40,266 nucleotides of DNA from an uncultured Mailhella sp. (lineage in GTDB: Bacteria > Desulfobacterota > Desulfovibrionia > Desulfovibrionales > Desulfovibrionaceae): NCBI GenBank assembly GCA_910577155.1, contig CAJTMS010000008.1, forward strand, positions 9,048 through 49,313. The letters are read 5' to 3'. A program made the position numbers and the translations under genes. Each line of letters starts with the position of its first letter. The first letter of the stretch is position 1. Of the stretch, positions 1-8,222 are shown piece by piece. A model generated the notes under the pieces. That model was not told where the DNA came from and did no database searches. It saw only the letters and a program-made list of their open reading frames with translations.

Positions 1-60
1 TTGAGTTGAGTTGAGTTGAGTTGAGTTGAGTTGAGTTGAGTTGAGTTGAGTTGAGTTGAG
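1..60. repeat. Pentanucleotide tandem repeat, TTGAG x12
   Basis: Twelve perfect copies of TTGAG run from the first base of the window to position 60, so the array may extend further left. On the plus strand every frame soon meets TGA. On the minus strand the unit is CTCAA, which is open in all three frames and always encodes the cyclic pentapeptide Leu-Asn-Ser-Thr-Gln. A 5-bp unit changes the reading frame with each copy gained or lost, the property of contingency loci such as the CTCTT repeats of neisserial opa genes. Confidence 0.97.
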
Positions 61-64
61 GCAT
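1..64 (-). CDS. 5' end of a probable phase-variable gene (partial)
   Basis: Reading the minus strand downstream of ftsK, there is an AAGGA ribosome-binding site, a 7-nt spacer and an ATG at 64-62. One base later the CTCAA repeat begins, so the product would start Met-Pro-Gln-(Leu-Asn-Ser-Thr-Gln)n. The frame stays open to the window edge and the body of the protein lies outside, so its function cannot be named. The start is 19 nt past the ftsK stop, as expected for the next gene of that operon. A repeat directly after the start codon would switch translation on and off by slippage. The alternative is that the ATG is chance and the repeat is non-coding. Confidence 0.55.
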   Translation of the reverse strand, partial: MPQLNSTQLNSTQLNSTQLNS

Positions 65-82
65 AAACTATTCCTTGTAATT

Positions 83-2449
83 TTAATGAATAACCTTGCG
101 GGGTTTGGAGCCGGAGCGGGGTTCAATGTATCCTTCGTGTTCCAAGCGGTCGATTATGCGTCCTGCACGGTTGAAGCCGATACTGAATTTTCGCTGCAGC
201 ATGGAAATGGACACAACATCTTGGGTAGTCAGCCAGTCAAGAATGGTGTCATACATTTCGTCGTATTCCATATTTTCATCATCAAAGTTTGGCTCAAGGG
301 GACTTTCATCATACTGGGTAAAATCAACTTTATAATGGGGGCTTGCCTGTTTTTTCCAAAATTCGGCGACTGCACGGACTTCTTCTTCCGTAACATATGC
401 CCCGTGTATGCGCTGCAAAATTCCGGAAGGCGTTTTAAAGAGCATATCACCTTTGCCAAGCAGAGTTTCTGCTCCGGTACTGTCAAGAATAATGCCGGAA
501 TCGATACGGCTGGAAACTTTAAACGCAATGCGGGCAGGGAAATTATTTTTGATAAGCCCGGTAATGATATCTGTACTGGGGCGCTGGGTTGCAAGGATTA
601 TATGCATGCCGGCAGCACGGGCAAGCTGTCCCAATCGGACGAGCTGTCCTTCCACTTCCTTTCCTTTTTGCATCATAAGGTCGGCAAGCTCATCAACAAT
701 AATGACAATAAAGGGCAGTTTCTGTAATTTTTCATACTCAGCGGCTTTTAATTTTTCCGCAAGGGTGTCGCTGAGTTCCCTGCCGGCATTTTTGCGGACA
801 AAATTATTATATTCCGTAATATTGCGTAATCCTAAGTTCTCAAAAAGCTTATAGCGCTGGTCCATTTCATCAACAGCCCAAGCAAGGGCATTGCGAGCCA
901 AATCCATATCCGTCACAACAGGGTGCACAAGGTGGGGCAGTCCGTTGTACATGGAAAGTTCAACCCGTTTGGGGTCAATGAGGAGCATTTGCACTTCATG
1001 GGGCTGTGCTTTATACAGAATGCTTAAAATAATGGAATTCAGACAGACGCTTTTGCCTGCGCCCGTCGCCCCTGCCACCAGCAAGTGGGGCATATCGTCC
1101 ATTTTAACGCTGACGGGTGTGCCGAAAATATCCTTACCAAGCCCTAAGGTCAGTTTTGATTTTGAATTGACAAAGCTTTCATGCTCAATAATCTCTTTGA
1201 AGCTGACAAGCTGACGTTTTTCATTGGGAACTTCAATGCCGACCGTATCTGTGCCGGGAATAGGAGCCTGAATACGCACGGCAACAGCTTTAATTGCCAT
1301 GGCAATTTCTTTTGCCCGCCGTTCAAACTGCACGGCTGTCATTCCCCGTCCGGGACGCACTTCGTACATGGTCACAACAGGTCCCGGCAAAATTTCCGTC
1401 AGTGTTCCTTCCACTTTAAAATCTGCAAGACATTCAATAAGCTTTTTGCCTTTTTCTTCCAGACTGCTTTTGCCGGGCGCGTCTTTTTGATCCGGAACAG
1501 GGGATAAAAGATCGGGAGAAGGCAAATCGCTGTTTTGGGACTCTTCTTTTTCGTCATCGGAAAAAAAAGACCAAAAACTTTTTTTCTTCTGTTTTTCCGG
1601 TTCTTCTTTCTTTTCCGGAGTTTCTTCCGTATTTTCACTCTTCTCATCATCAAAGAGAGTGGCGAGGGGGGCGCTTTTCAGACCCAGCGGGTCACTTTCT
1701 GAAATTTTATCGCTTAAATCGTCTTCGCTGTATATATCAAGCGTTGACTTTTCCTTGTCAGTATTTTTTGTCTCTTTTTTAAAAGGATTTTTAAAGGTAA
1801 TACTAAAGGAATTTTTGGATTTTTTCTTTCCTTCTTCTTGCTCTTCCGTACTGTCTTCATACAAGAGCGTGCTTTTTTCTTCTTTTTGTTCTTTTTTCTG
1901 AGGACGGATATTTTTTGCTTTCATAGTCAGCCGGACAATTTTGCCGAAAAGATTGACCCATGAAACGTGGAAACAAAGTTCAATACCCGTCATGAGGCAA
2001 AAAAGCCAGATAAAAGCGCTGCCAATGGGGTTAAAATAAAGGTGAAAGGTGGCATAAAGCCATGCCCCGCAAAAGCCTCCGCCCTGTATATCGCCAATGC
2101 CAAGGGTAACAGCTTCTGCAAAGGTGATAAAACAAACCGTTAAAATAAGATAGCCGAGCATGCTGTACCAAGGGATAATCACCCAGCGTGTGATAAAGCC
2201 CATGCCCATGCCAAAAAAGAACAGCACCCAGATATAGGACGCAATGCCAAAAAAATCATTAAGAAAACCGGAGAGATAGGCGCCAAAAGTTCCGGCATAG
2301 TTTTTTATTTCATAGGACGCGCTAATAGACTGATTGAGCGTGGGGTCATTAATATTGTAACTCCAGAGACTAATCCCGATTAACAGGCTTAAAAATAAAA
2401 AGAGCAAGCCTAAAAGCTCACGTAAGTGCCTTGTATTACGCGTAATCAC
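83..2449 (-). CDS. ftsK: DNA translocase FtsK
   Basis: Septum-anchored double-stranded DNA pump that moves the chromosome terminus through the division site and activates XerCD at dif. At 788 residues it has the family order: four hydrophobic membrane segments in about residues 10-160, a Lys/Glu-rich low-complexity linker (about 180-330), then the RecA-like motor with Walker A GATGAGKSV near residue 460 and Walker B IIVDELADLMM. The C-terminal winged-helix gamma domain, which reads polar KOPS sequences, ends in GYIEPRSGSKPRKV. The start is GTG, with AAGGA abutting it; this spacing is tight and the exact start is less certain than the rest. It is the first clear gene of a minus-strand unit that continues into the repeat-bearing ORF at the window edge. 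Confidence 0.96.
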   Translation of the reverse strand: MITRNTRHLRELLGLLFLFLSLLIGISLWSYNINDPTLNQSISASYEIKNYAGTFGAYLSGFLNDFFGIASYIWVLFFFGMGMGFITRWVIIPWYSMLGYLILTVCFITFAEAVTLGIGDIQGGGFCGAWLYATFHLYFNPIGSAFIWLFCLMTGIELCFHVSWVNLFGKIVRLTMKAKNIRPQKKEQKEEKSTLLYEDSTEEQEEGKKKSKNSFSITFKNPFKKETKNTDKEKSTLDIYSEDDLSDKISESDPLGLKSAPLATLFDDEKSENTEETPEKKEEPEKQKKKSFWSFFSDDEKEESQNSDLPSPDLLSPVPDQKDAPGKSSLEEKGKKLIECLADFKVEGTLTEILPGPVVTMYEVRPGRGMTAVQFERRAKEIAMAIKAVAVRIQAPIPGTDTVGIEVPNEKRQLVSFKEIIEHESFVNSKSKLTLGLGKDIFGTPVSVKMDDMPHLLVAGATGAGKSVCLNSIILSILYKAQPHEVQMLLIDPKRVELSMYNGLPHLVHPVVTDMDLARNALAWAVDEMDQRYKLFENLGLRNITEYNNFVRKNAGRELSDTLAEKLKAAEYEKLQKLPFIVIIVDELADLMMQKGKEVEGQLVRLGQLARAAGMHIILATQRPSTDIITGLIKNNFPARIAFKVSSRIDSGIILDSTGAETLLGKGDMLFKTPSGILQRIHGAYVTEEEVRAVAEFWKKQASPHYKVDFTQYDESPLEPNFDDENMEYDEMYDTILDWLTTQDVVSISMLQRKFSIGFNRAGRIIDRLEHEGYIEPRSGSKPRKVIH

Positions 2450-2515
2450 TCCTTATTAATAAAAAAGGAAAAAATAGAGAAAAAACAGAGGAAAGGGAAA
2501 AATCCCTTTCCAAAA

Positions 2516-3073
2516 CTATTCACGTCCGAGATATTCGTCATTTTCCGTGTTAACTTTTACTTTGTCGCCTACTTTTACAAAGGCGGGAACTTGAATAACA
2601 ATACCTGTTTCCAGTTTTGCCGGTTTGGTAATATTGTTGACAGTATCACCCTTTGCAACATCTTCTGTTTCAACAACTTTCAAAATAAGAGAAAGAGGAA
2701 TTTCAATATCAATGGGTTTGCCGTTATAAAGAAGAACGGCAACTTGCTGCGCTTCCTGCAAATAGCGTTCTTTACCGCCGCAGAAGCTGGCTTCAAGGTG
2801 GAGCTGTTCATAGGTTGTCATGTCCATGAAAACAAGGTCTTCCCCTTCAGCATATAAATACTGCATATCGCGCTGTTCAAGGTCGGGACGTCCTACTTTT
2901 TCGCCGGAACGAAAGGTATTATCAACTATGCGGCCGTTTAAAATATTGCGAAGTTTTGTACGAACCATGGCTCCGCCCTTGCCGGGTTTGAAGTGCTGGA
3001 ACTCAACAATTTCAAAAGGTGTGCCGTCAATTTCGATTTTTAGACCACGTTTAAAATCCGTAGTGGAATACAT
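2516..3073 (-). CDS. efp: Translation elongation factor P
   Basis: EF-P binds between the P and E sites of the ribosome and relieves stalling at consecutive prolines. The 185 residues match the usual three-domain length. The domain I loop reads PGKGGA, with Lys32 at the tip where E. coli has its modified Lys34; the modification type cannot be told from this window, and no epmA, earP or ymfI neighbour is present. The C-terminal OB domain carries the ETGIVIQVPAFVKVGDKVKV signature. A GGAG-type site precedes the ATG. It lies 26 nt downstream of aroQ on the same strand and probably shares its transcript. Confidence 0.97.
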   Translation of the reverse strand: MYSTTDFKRGLKIEIDGTPFEIVEFQHFKPGKGGAMVRTKLRNILNGRIVDNTFRSGEKVGRPDLEQRDMQYLYAEGEDLVFMDMTTYEQLHLEASFCGGKERYLQEAQQVAVLLYNGKPIDIEIPLSLILKVVETEDVAKGDTVNNITKPAKLETGIVIQVPAFVKVGDKVKVNTENDEYLGRE

Positions 3074-3099
3074 GTTTACTCCTCGTTTTATATGTTGTT

Positions 3100-3576
3100 T
3101 TAAATTGAGTTTTTTGCTTTATAACGCATAAGTGCCTCAACTGCAAGTATATAAGAATCAAGTCCGAAACCTGCAATAATCCCAAGGGACGGTGCGGCAA
3201 TCAGGCTTTTTCCGCGCAGCGTATCGGCTTCAGATTTTGCGCTGCCTGCACGGGCTAAAATATTACTGATATGCACTTCCGCATAGGGAACTTTTATCCA
3301 TGAAAGGCAGTCTGCCAGAGCCAAAGAAGTATGGGTAAACGCCCCTGCGTTTATGATAATACCTATGATTTTTCCGTCCAGAAATTCCGTACGTGCCTGT
3401 TCTAATCTGTCGATAATCTGCCCCTCGTGATTTGACTGGAAATATTCCGCCTTACAGCCCTTTTTAGAGATCTCTGCAAAAACATAATCCATGCCCTGCG
3501 TACCGTAAATATCCGGCTCGCGTTTGCCAAGATTGCCGAGGTTTGGTCCATTGATTATTAAAACAGTTTGAGGCAT
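3100..3576 (-). CDS. aroQ: Type II 3-dehydroquinate dehydratase
   Basis: Cytoplasmic enzyme that converts 3-dehydroquinate to 3-dehydroshikimate, step three of the shikimate pathway. The 158 residues are typical of the small dodecameric type II class. Visible signatures are the N-terminal INGPNLGNLGKREPDIYG segment with the catalytic Tyr, the INAGAFTHTS loop that binds substrate, and EVHISN carrying the catalytic His. It is the first gene of an aroQ-efp pair; an AAGGA-like site precedes the ATG. About 45 nt upstream on the minus strand there is a perfect TATAAT (plus-strand 3617-3622), but no good -35 box at normal spacing. Confidence 0.96.
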   Translation of the reverse strand: MPQTVLIINGPNLGNLGKREPDIYGTQGMDYVFAEISKKGCKAEYFQSNHEGQIIDRLEQARTEFLDGKIIGIIINAGAFTHTSLALADCLSWIKVPYAEVHISNILARAGSAKSEADTLRGKSLIAAPSLGIIAGFGLDSYILAVEALMRYKAKNSI

Positions 3577-3714
3577 AAAATCTTCCTTGTGTTTTTTTTG
3601 AAAGTAGTGTATAAAAATTATACAAATATGATTATTTTTCCTGTTATGACAAGGGGATAATCATAAAAATAATTTTTGTTTCAATAGTTTTATTTTGTGT
3701 TGAATGGAAAAACG

Positions 3715-4629
3715 ATGAGTAATACTAGCATAGAATCAAATAAATTAGAAGAGTTTAAATTCCCCCAACTTGTGCTGGAGCAAACCCTCTATACTCTTGC
3801 CCAGCTCAAAAATGCAGCTCCGGATTTTGCCCATATTGCCCTTGCAGGACGTTCCAATGTGGGAAAGTCATCGCTTATCAATGCTCTGGCACGGCGCAGG
3901 CAATTGGCAAAAGTCAGTGCCACGCCGGGGAAAACCCGTTCTGTCAATTTGTATAAAGTGGAGCCGCAGGGCTTTTATTTAACGGATTTGCCCGGTTACG
4001 GATATGCGAAGCGCTCTAAGGCTGAACGGGAATTGTGGGCAAATTTGATAGAAAAATATCTGGTTGAATGTGAAAATCTTGTGGCTATTGCGATTTTGCT
4101 GGATTGCCGCTTAGAGCCGCAGGATGCGGATAAAATGATGGTGCAGTTTGCCCTTGCGCATCAAATCCCCCTTATCCCCGTTTTAACCAAGGCGGATAAA
4201 TGTACGCAAAAAGAACGCACTGAACGCATAAGTCAGTGGACAGTGCTTATTCCGCGGGGAGAACCTCTTGCTGTGTCATCGCAAACGGGCATGAGCTTGG
4301 AAAAGCTGTGGAAAAAGCTCATTTCCGCAGCAGAACAGTCAGCTTTTACTCATTCCCATGCAGAAGAGGGAGAAAACAGGAGTGAAACAAACAGCGTAGA
4401 AAATCAGGCAGAAAATACCGTGCAGGAAGAAGAACAGCCGGAAATCTTCTCTGCACGGGAAGCAAAAAAATTCCCTGTTTCTGTCAATGAGCCGGATAAA
4501 CCCAAAAAAAATCGCACCAAACGCGGGGCGGCAGCACGGGAACGGGAAGCCCGAAAAAAAGTACTGCAGGAAAAAGCCCGCATCAAAGCGAAAGAAGAAA
4601 AATCGCGAGCAAAGCATAAAAGGAAATAA
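3715..4629 (+). CDS. engB: Ribosome-biogenesis GTPase EngB/YsxC with long charged C-terminal tail
   Basis: Essential-type GTPase needed for maturation of the large ribosomal subunit. The G domain shows G1 GRSNVGKSS, G3 DLPGYG and G4 TKADK, covering about the first 205 residues. The remaining 100 residues are an unusual, probably disordered tail: acidic first (EEGENRSETNS...), then very Lys/Arg-rich (ending RAKHKRK), absent from ordinary EngB of about 200 residues. The ATG at 3715 has a GGA six bases upstream and is preferred to an in-frame GTG at 3697. The stop lies one base before the helicase ATG, with the helicase ribosome-binding site inside the engB tail codons, so the two are probably translationally coupled. 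Confidence 0.94.
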   Translation: MSNTSIESNKLEEFKFPQLVLEQTLYTLAQLKNAAPDFAHIALAGRSNVGKSSLINALARRRQLAKVSATPGKTRSVNLYKVEPQGFYLTDLPGYGYAKRSKAERELWANLIEKYLVECENLVAIAILLDCRLEPQDADKMMVQFALAHQIPLIPVLTKADKCTQKERTERISQWTVLIPRGEPLAVSSQTGMSLEKLWKKLISAAEQSAFTHSHAEEGENRSETNSVENQAENTVQEEEQPEIFSAREAKKFPVSVNEPDKPKKNRTKRGAAAREREARKKVLQEKARIKAKEEKSRAKHKRK

Positions 4630-4630
4630 C

Positions 4631-6871
4631 ATGCCGGATTTATCCCTTTTAAATGAAGCACAATATAGAGCTGTGACTGCAGGCAATAATCCTCTGCTGG
4701 TAGTTGCAGGGGCAGGCAGCGGCAAAACCCGCACCATTGTCTACAGGCTCGCCCATTTGGCAGAACAAGGCATCAATCCCTATGCTATTTTACTGTTGAC
4801 TTTTACCAAAAAAGCCGCTCAGGAAATGATACATCGGGCAACCCGTTTGCTTGGTTCCGAACTCATGGGCGTGCAGGGCGGCACCTTCCATGCCTTTTCC
4901 TATACCTTGCTGCGGCAGTTTCCGCCGGCATGGGCAAAGTCTTCCCTCAGTATTTTGGACAGCAGTGACTGTACAGGCATTATCGGACAATGCAGAGAAG
5001 AAAAGAAAATCGGTAAAGGCGACAGGTCATTTCCCAAAAATGCCACTATTCATGGGCTTATCAGCAAGGCACGGAACAAGGAGGTTCCCCTTGAGGAAAT
5101 TTTACGGCGCGAAAGCCAGCATTTACTGCCCCATGCGGAGGCACTCTGCGAGCTGGAAAGCATGTACCATGCCTACAGGAAAGAGCATAATGTCTTGGAT
5201 TATGATGACTTGCTTTTTGAACTGGAAGCAAGCCTCAAGGAAAATCCCGTGCTTTTGAAACGCATGCATGACAGGTTTCGGTATATTATGGTGGACGAAT
5301 ACCAAGATACCAATATGGTGCAGGCTCGGCTTGTGCGCCTCTTGACAGGCGAAAATACGGCAGTCATGGCGGTTGGCGATGACGCCCAGTCCATTTATGC
5401 CTTCCGCGGGGCGAATGTGCAGAATATTCTGGAATTTCCCAAACTTTTCCCCCACTGCGAAATCGTGCGTTTAGAGGAAAATTACCGTTCCGTGCAGCCT
5501 ATTTTGGATATTGCCAATGTGATTTTGGAAAATGCGCCTGTGGGCTTTCAAAAACATCTCTTTTCCAAACGCGAATACGAGAAAAATGCCCCCATTGTGC
5601 AAATGGTGCGCCCTTTCAGTGATATAACCCAAGCCCGGATTGCAGCCCGTTTTATCAATGAACTGCTGCATACAGAACAGGGCTGTGAAATTGCCGTGCT
5701 GTTTCGGGCAGGTTATCAGTCCTATCATTTGGAAGTGGAGCTCAATAAATTGGGCATCGGTTTTAAAAAATATGGTGGAGCTAAATTTACAGAAGCGTCC
5801 CATATTAAAGATGTGCTTTCCTATCTGCGCTTACTCTTGAATCCTATGGACTTGCCTGCTTTTGAGCGTATGGCAAGCCTGTGCAAAGGTATTGGTCCTA
5901 AAACTGCACAAAAGCTTTTTAGCTTAGCCATGCAGGGGGACAGAGAAGGCTTGCAGAAAGCCTGTAAGAAATATCCTGATTTTTGGGCTGATTTGCTGCT
6001 TCTCATGGAAATACAAAAAAATGCCCTTTCGCCGGAAAAAGCCCTGCGGGCAGTTCTTGACCGATATCAGCCCCGTATGGAGCTTTTGTATCCTGACGAT
6101 TGGCCGCGCCGTCAGCAGGGTTTGGAAGAACTGATTGGTATTGCTACAAGCTATACTGACCTTGCGGTATTTATGGCTGATTTGGCGTTGGAAAATCCTG
6201 ATGAAAATGACGATGATATCAGCGACAAACAAAAAGTGATTTTATCCACAGTCCATTCTGCCAAAGGGTTGGAATGGAAACATGTTTTTATTTTGGATTT
6301 GGTGGAAGACAGGTTTCCGTCCCGCCATGCCATGACGCGGGCAGAAGATTATGAGGAGGAACGGCGCTTGCTCTATGTTGCGTGCACACGGGCAAAGGAC
6401 AGCCTGCGTTTATTTGTTCCGCAGAATATTTTGCAGCGCGGACAAGGTTTTGAAGAGCGGGCAGTGCCCAGTCCCTTTATCAAGGAAATATCCCCTGCCC
6501 TGTATGAAGAAGTAATTGAGCAGTACGGCGGTGTGCTGATTAAACAAAGTATCAGCAAAAATACGGGCAAAAGTCCGCTGCAAAGCATGGGAACCCGAGT
6601 AAATATTTTTGACAGCTTTAAACATGCCATGGCTGAAACAGAGGGACAAAGGACGTCAGAAAATGAAGAACGGGACGAAAAAGCACCTCAGGTTTTTGAA
6701 AAAGCGCAGGAACAAACGAAAAAATCACCCATGAAGCTGGGCTATTGCCGGCATAAAGTATTTGGACGCGGAAAAATTATAGAAGAAGTGGACGCGGATA
6801 AAGTGCGGGTCAACTTTGCGGGCATGGGCTTGAAAGTGATTATGAAAAATTATCTGACTTTTGAGGAGTAA
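4631..6871 (+). CDS. UvrD/PcrA/Rep-type superfamily 1 DNA helicase
   Basis: ATP-dependent 3'-5' DNA helicase of the UvrD/Rep family, acting in repair or replication restart. The 746-residue product starts MPDLSLLNEAQYRAV, giving a Q motif followed by Walker A AGAGSGKT. Further motifs are motif II VDEYQDTN, motif III GDDAQSIYAFRGA, motif IV RLEENYRS, motif V TVHSAKGLEWKHVFI and motif VI EEERRLLYVACTRAKD. The C-terminal segment (LGYCRHKVFGRGKI) resembles the Tudor-like RNA-polymerase-binding tail of PcrA/UvrD. The ATG at 4631 follows AAAGGAAAT and is chosen over upstream in-frame starts that would overlap engB. Which member it is (UvrD, PcrA or Rep) cannot be settled here. Confidence 0.93.
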   Translation: MPDLSLLNEAQYRAVTAGNNPLLVVAGAGSGKTRTIVYRLAHLAEQGINPYAILLLTFTKKAAQEMIHRATRLLGSELMGVQGGTFHAFSYTLLRQFPPAWAKSSLSILDSSDCTGIIGQCREEKKIGKGDRSFPKNATIHGLISKARNKEVPLEEILRRESQHLLPHAEALCELESMYHAYRKEHNVLDYDDLLFELEASLKENPVLLKRMHDRFRYIMVDEYQDTNMVQARLVRLLTGENTAVMAVGDDAQSIYAFRGANVQNILEFPKLFPHCEIVRLEENYRSVQPILDIANVILENAPVGFQKHLFSKREYEKNAPIVQMVRPFSDITQARIAARFINELLHTEQGCEIAVLFRAGYQSYHLEVELNKLGIGFKKYGGAKFTEASHIKDVLSYLRLLLNPMDLPAFERMASLCKGIGPKTAQKLFSLAMQGDREGLQKACKKYPDFWADLLLLMEIQKNALSPEKALRAVLDRYQPRMELLYPDDWPRRQQGLEELIGIATSYTDLAVFMADLALENPDENDDDISDKQKVILSTVHSAKGLEWKHVFILDLVEDRFPSRHAMTRAEDYEEERRLLYVACTRAKDSLRLFVPQNILQRGQGFEERAVPSPFIKEISPALYEEVIEQYGGVLIKQSISKNTGKSPLQSMGTRVNIFDSFKHAMAETEGQRTSENEERDEKAPQVFEKAQEQTKKSPMKLGYCRHKVFGRGKIIEEVDADKVRVNFAGMGLKVIMKNYLTFEE

Positions 6872-6879
6872 TTTTTCCT

Positions 6880-6900
6880 TTATTGCTTGGAAAGCAATAA
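6880..6900 (+). terminator. Stem-loop after the helicase gene
   Basis: Nine-base perfect stem TTATTGCTT/AAGCAATAA around a three-base loop, beginning nine bases after the helicase stop codon. It has no U-tract afterwards, so it is either a weak or factor-assisted terminator or an mRNA 3'-end stabiliser. Confidence 0.4.
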
Positions 6901-6910
6901 GCACGGGAAA

Positions 6911-6960
6911 TGCGGCTCGTTAGTGAGCGAACCGAGTACGCAGACGGACAGCAGAGAGTA
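6911..6960 (+). repeat. Copy of the hairpin/ACAGCAGAGA repeat module
   Basis: This stretch between the helicase and thiL contains a hairpin (CGGCTCG...CGAACCG) followed by GGACAGCAGAGAG. The same design, a variable hairpin followed by ACAGCAGAGA, recurs at 12.85, 14.03 (reverse), 22.68 and 28.60 kb (reverse). Here it stands alone, without the outer inverted repeats seen elsewhere, so it is a solo or decayed copy. Confidence 0.55.
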
Positions 6961-7004
6961 GTGATACCGGGCGTTAAAAAAGACTATTTTAATACGAGGA
7001 CAAG

Positions 7005-8222
7005 ATGAGCAAAAAACGATGCGGTGAAGACGGCATTCTCGATTTAATTGCAAAATATTTTCCCAATCAGCACCCCTACATGCCCATGGGGCGCGGCGAT
7101 GACTGTGCGTTAATTGCTGTTCCTCCCGCACCTTATTGCACCGACCAAGGGGCAAATCAAGGAGCAAATCAGGGGAATCATCAAAGGCTTGATACGCAGG
7201 CTGTTTTTGCAGTAACTTCTGATATTTTTGCGGAAAACGCCCATTTTCGCACCTCCTATTTTACTGCTTCCGATATCGGGCATAAGGCACTTGCGGTAAA
7301 TATCAGCGATTTAGCGTCCAATGGATCAAAACCCTGTGCCTTTTCCTTTAATTTAACGGTAACGGAAAAACAGGATTCTGCATGGCTGGAAGAATGTTTT
7401 AAAAGTATGGCAGAACTCGCTAATTCCTATGATATGGTGCTATGCGGGGGGGATTTGACCAAAGTGCCTTTAGCACAAACCTTACAAAAAAATCAAGACA
7501 TTATCGACCCCCTAACGCGCGGCGGGCTGAATATCGGAATTACTGCATGGGGAACCTATGAGCATGGCGGCGTTCCGCTGCTGCGTCATCGTTCCTATGC
7601 CCACAAGACAAAACAAGGCTGTGCTCCCCGTTTGCAGGCAAAGGCGTGCATGCAGGAAGGGGATATTCTTTTTTATATCGGGCAAATCGGACTTGCTCGG
7701 CTGGGGCTTTTGTTCTTGGAAGAAAATCTTAATGCCGAAGGTCAAAACAGAGAAAAATGTTTGGCGCAGTATCCCCATGCAGCCATGGCACATTTACGCC
7801 CGCAGCCCTTAGTCCGTGAGGGCTTGGCCCTTTCACGGTTTGCAAAAGAGCATGCTCTTTTTGTCATGGATATTTCTGACGGACTTATGCGGGATATTCC
7901 CCGCCTTCTTGCCCGTCAGGGTATTGTTTTTGCGGACGAAAAGGCTTTCGGTGCGGATATTGTTCTTACTGAGGCTATGCTCCACCCTGAAATTATTGAT
8001 TATTGCAAAAAGAAAAATCTTGACCCCTGTTCTTTTGCCTACAAAGGAGGAGAAGATTACGGGCTGGCAGGGGTTTGTGAAAAAGCTGCATTTGCTCTTT
8101 TGCAAAAGTATTGTGCAGAGCAAAAGATACAAACACCGCATAAACTGGGTACAGTCACAAAGGGGGGAATAAGTCTTAATTCTCACAGTATTCAGGAGGC
8201 CGGCTTTGACCACTTCCAATGA
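7005..8222 (+). CDS. thiL: Thiamine-monophosphate kinase
   Basis: Phosphorylates thiamine monophosphate to thiamine diphosphate, the last step of cofactor synthesis. The AIR-synthase/PurM fold is shown by MGRGDDCALI (metal and ATP Asp residues), TSDIFAENAHF, GHKALAVNISDLASNGSKP, CGGDLTK, MDISDGLMRDIPRL and YKGGEDYGL. At 405 residues it is about 70-80 longer than usual. One insertion (about residues 44-62) includes a GANQGANQG repeat just after the first Asp motif, and another lies in the middle of the chain. The ATG follows GAGGACAAG. Its last 17 bases overlap the TTG start of the sensor kinase, which suggests one transcript for thiL-kinase-regulator. Confidence 0.9.
   Translation: MSKKRCGEDGILDLIAKYFPNQHPYMPMGRGDDCALIAVPPAPYCTDQGANQGANQGNHQRLDTQAVFAVTSDIFAENAHFRTSYFTASDIGHKALAVNISDLASNGSKPCAFSFNLTVTEKQDSAWLEECFKSMAELANSYDMVLCGGDLTKVPLAQTLQKNQDIIDPLTRGGLNIGITAWGTYEHGGVPLLRHRSYAHKTKQGCAPRLQAKACMQEGDILFYIGQIGLARLGLLFLEENLNAEGQNREKCLAQYPHAAMAHLRPQPLVREGLALSRFAKEHALFVMDISDGLMRDIPRLLARQGIVFADEKAFGADIVLTEAMLHPEIIDYCKKKNLDPCSFAYKGGEDYGLAGVCEKAAFALLQKYCAEQKIQTPHKLGTVTKGGISLNSHSIQEAGFDHFQ

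Noticed and set aside
56..727. 223-residue plus-strand frame opposite ftsK
   Set aside because: It is antisense to the highly conserved FtsK motor, begins in the tandem repeat and shows no family features.
6880..7004. TPP riboswitch before thiL
   Set aside because: No CUGAGA or other thi-box core is present in the 133-nt gap; only a hairpin and a copy of the repeat module are seen.
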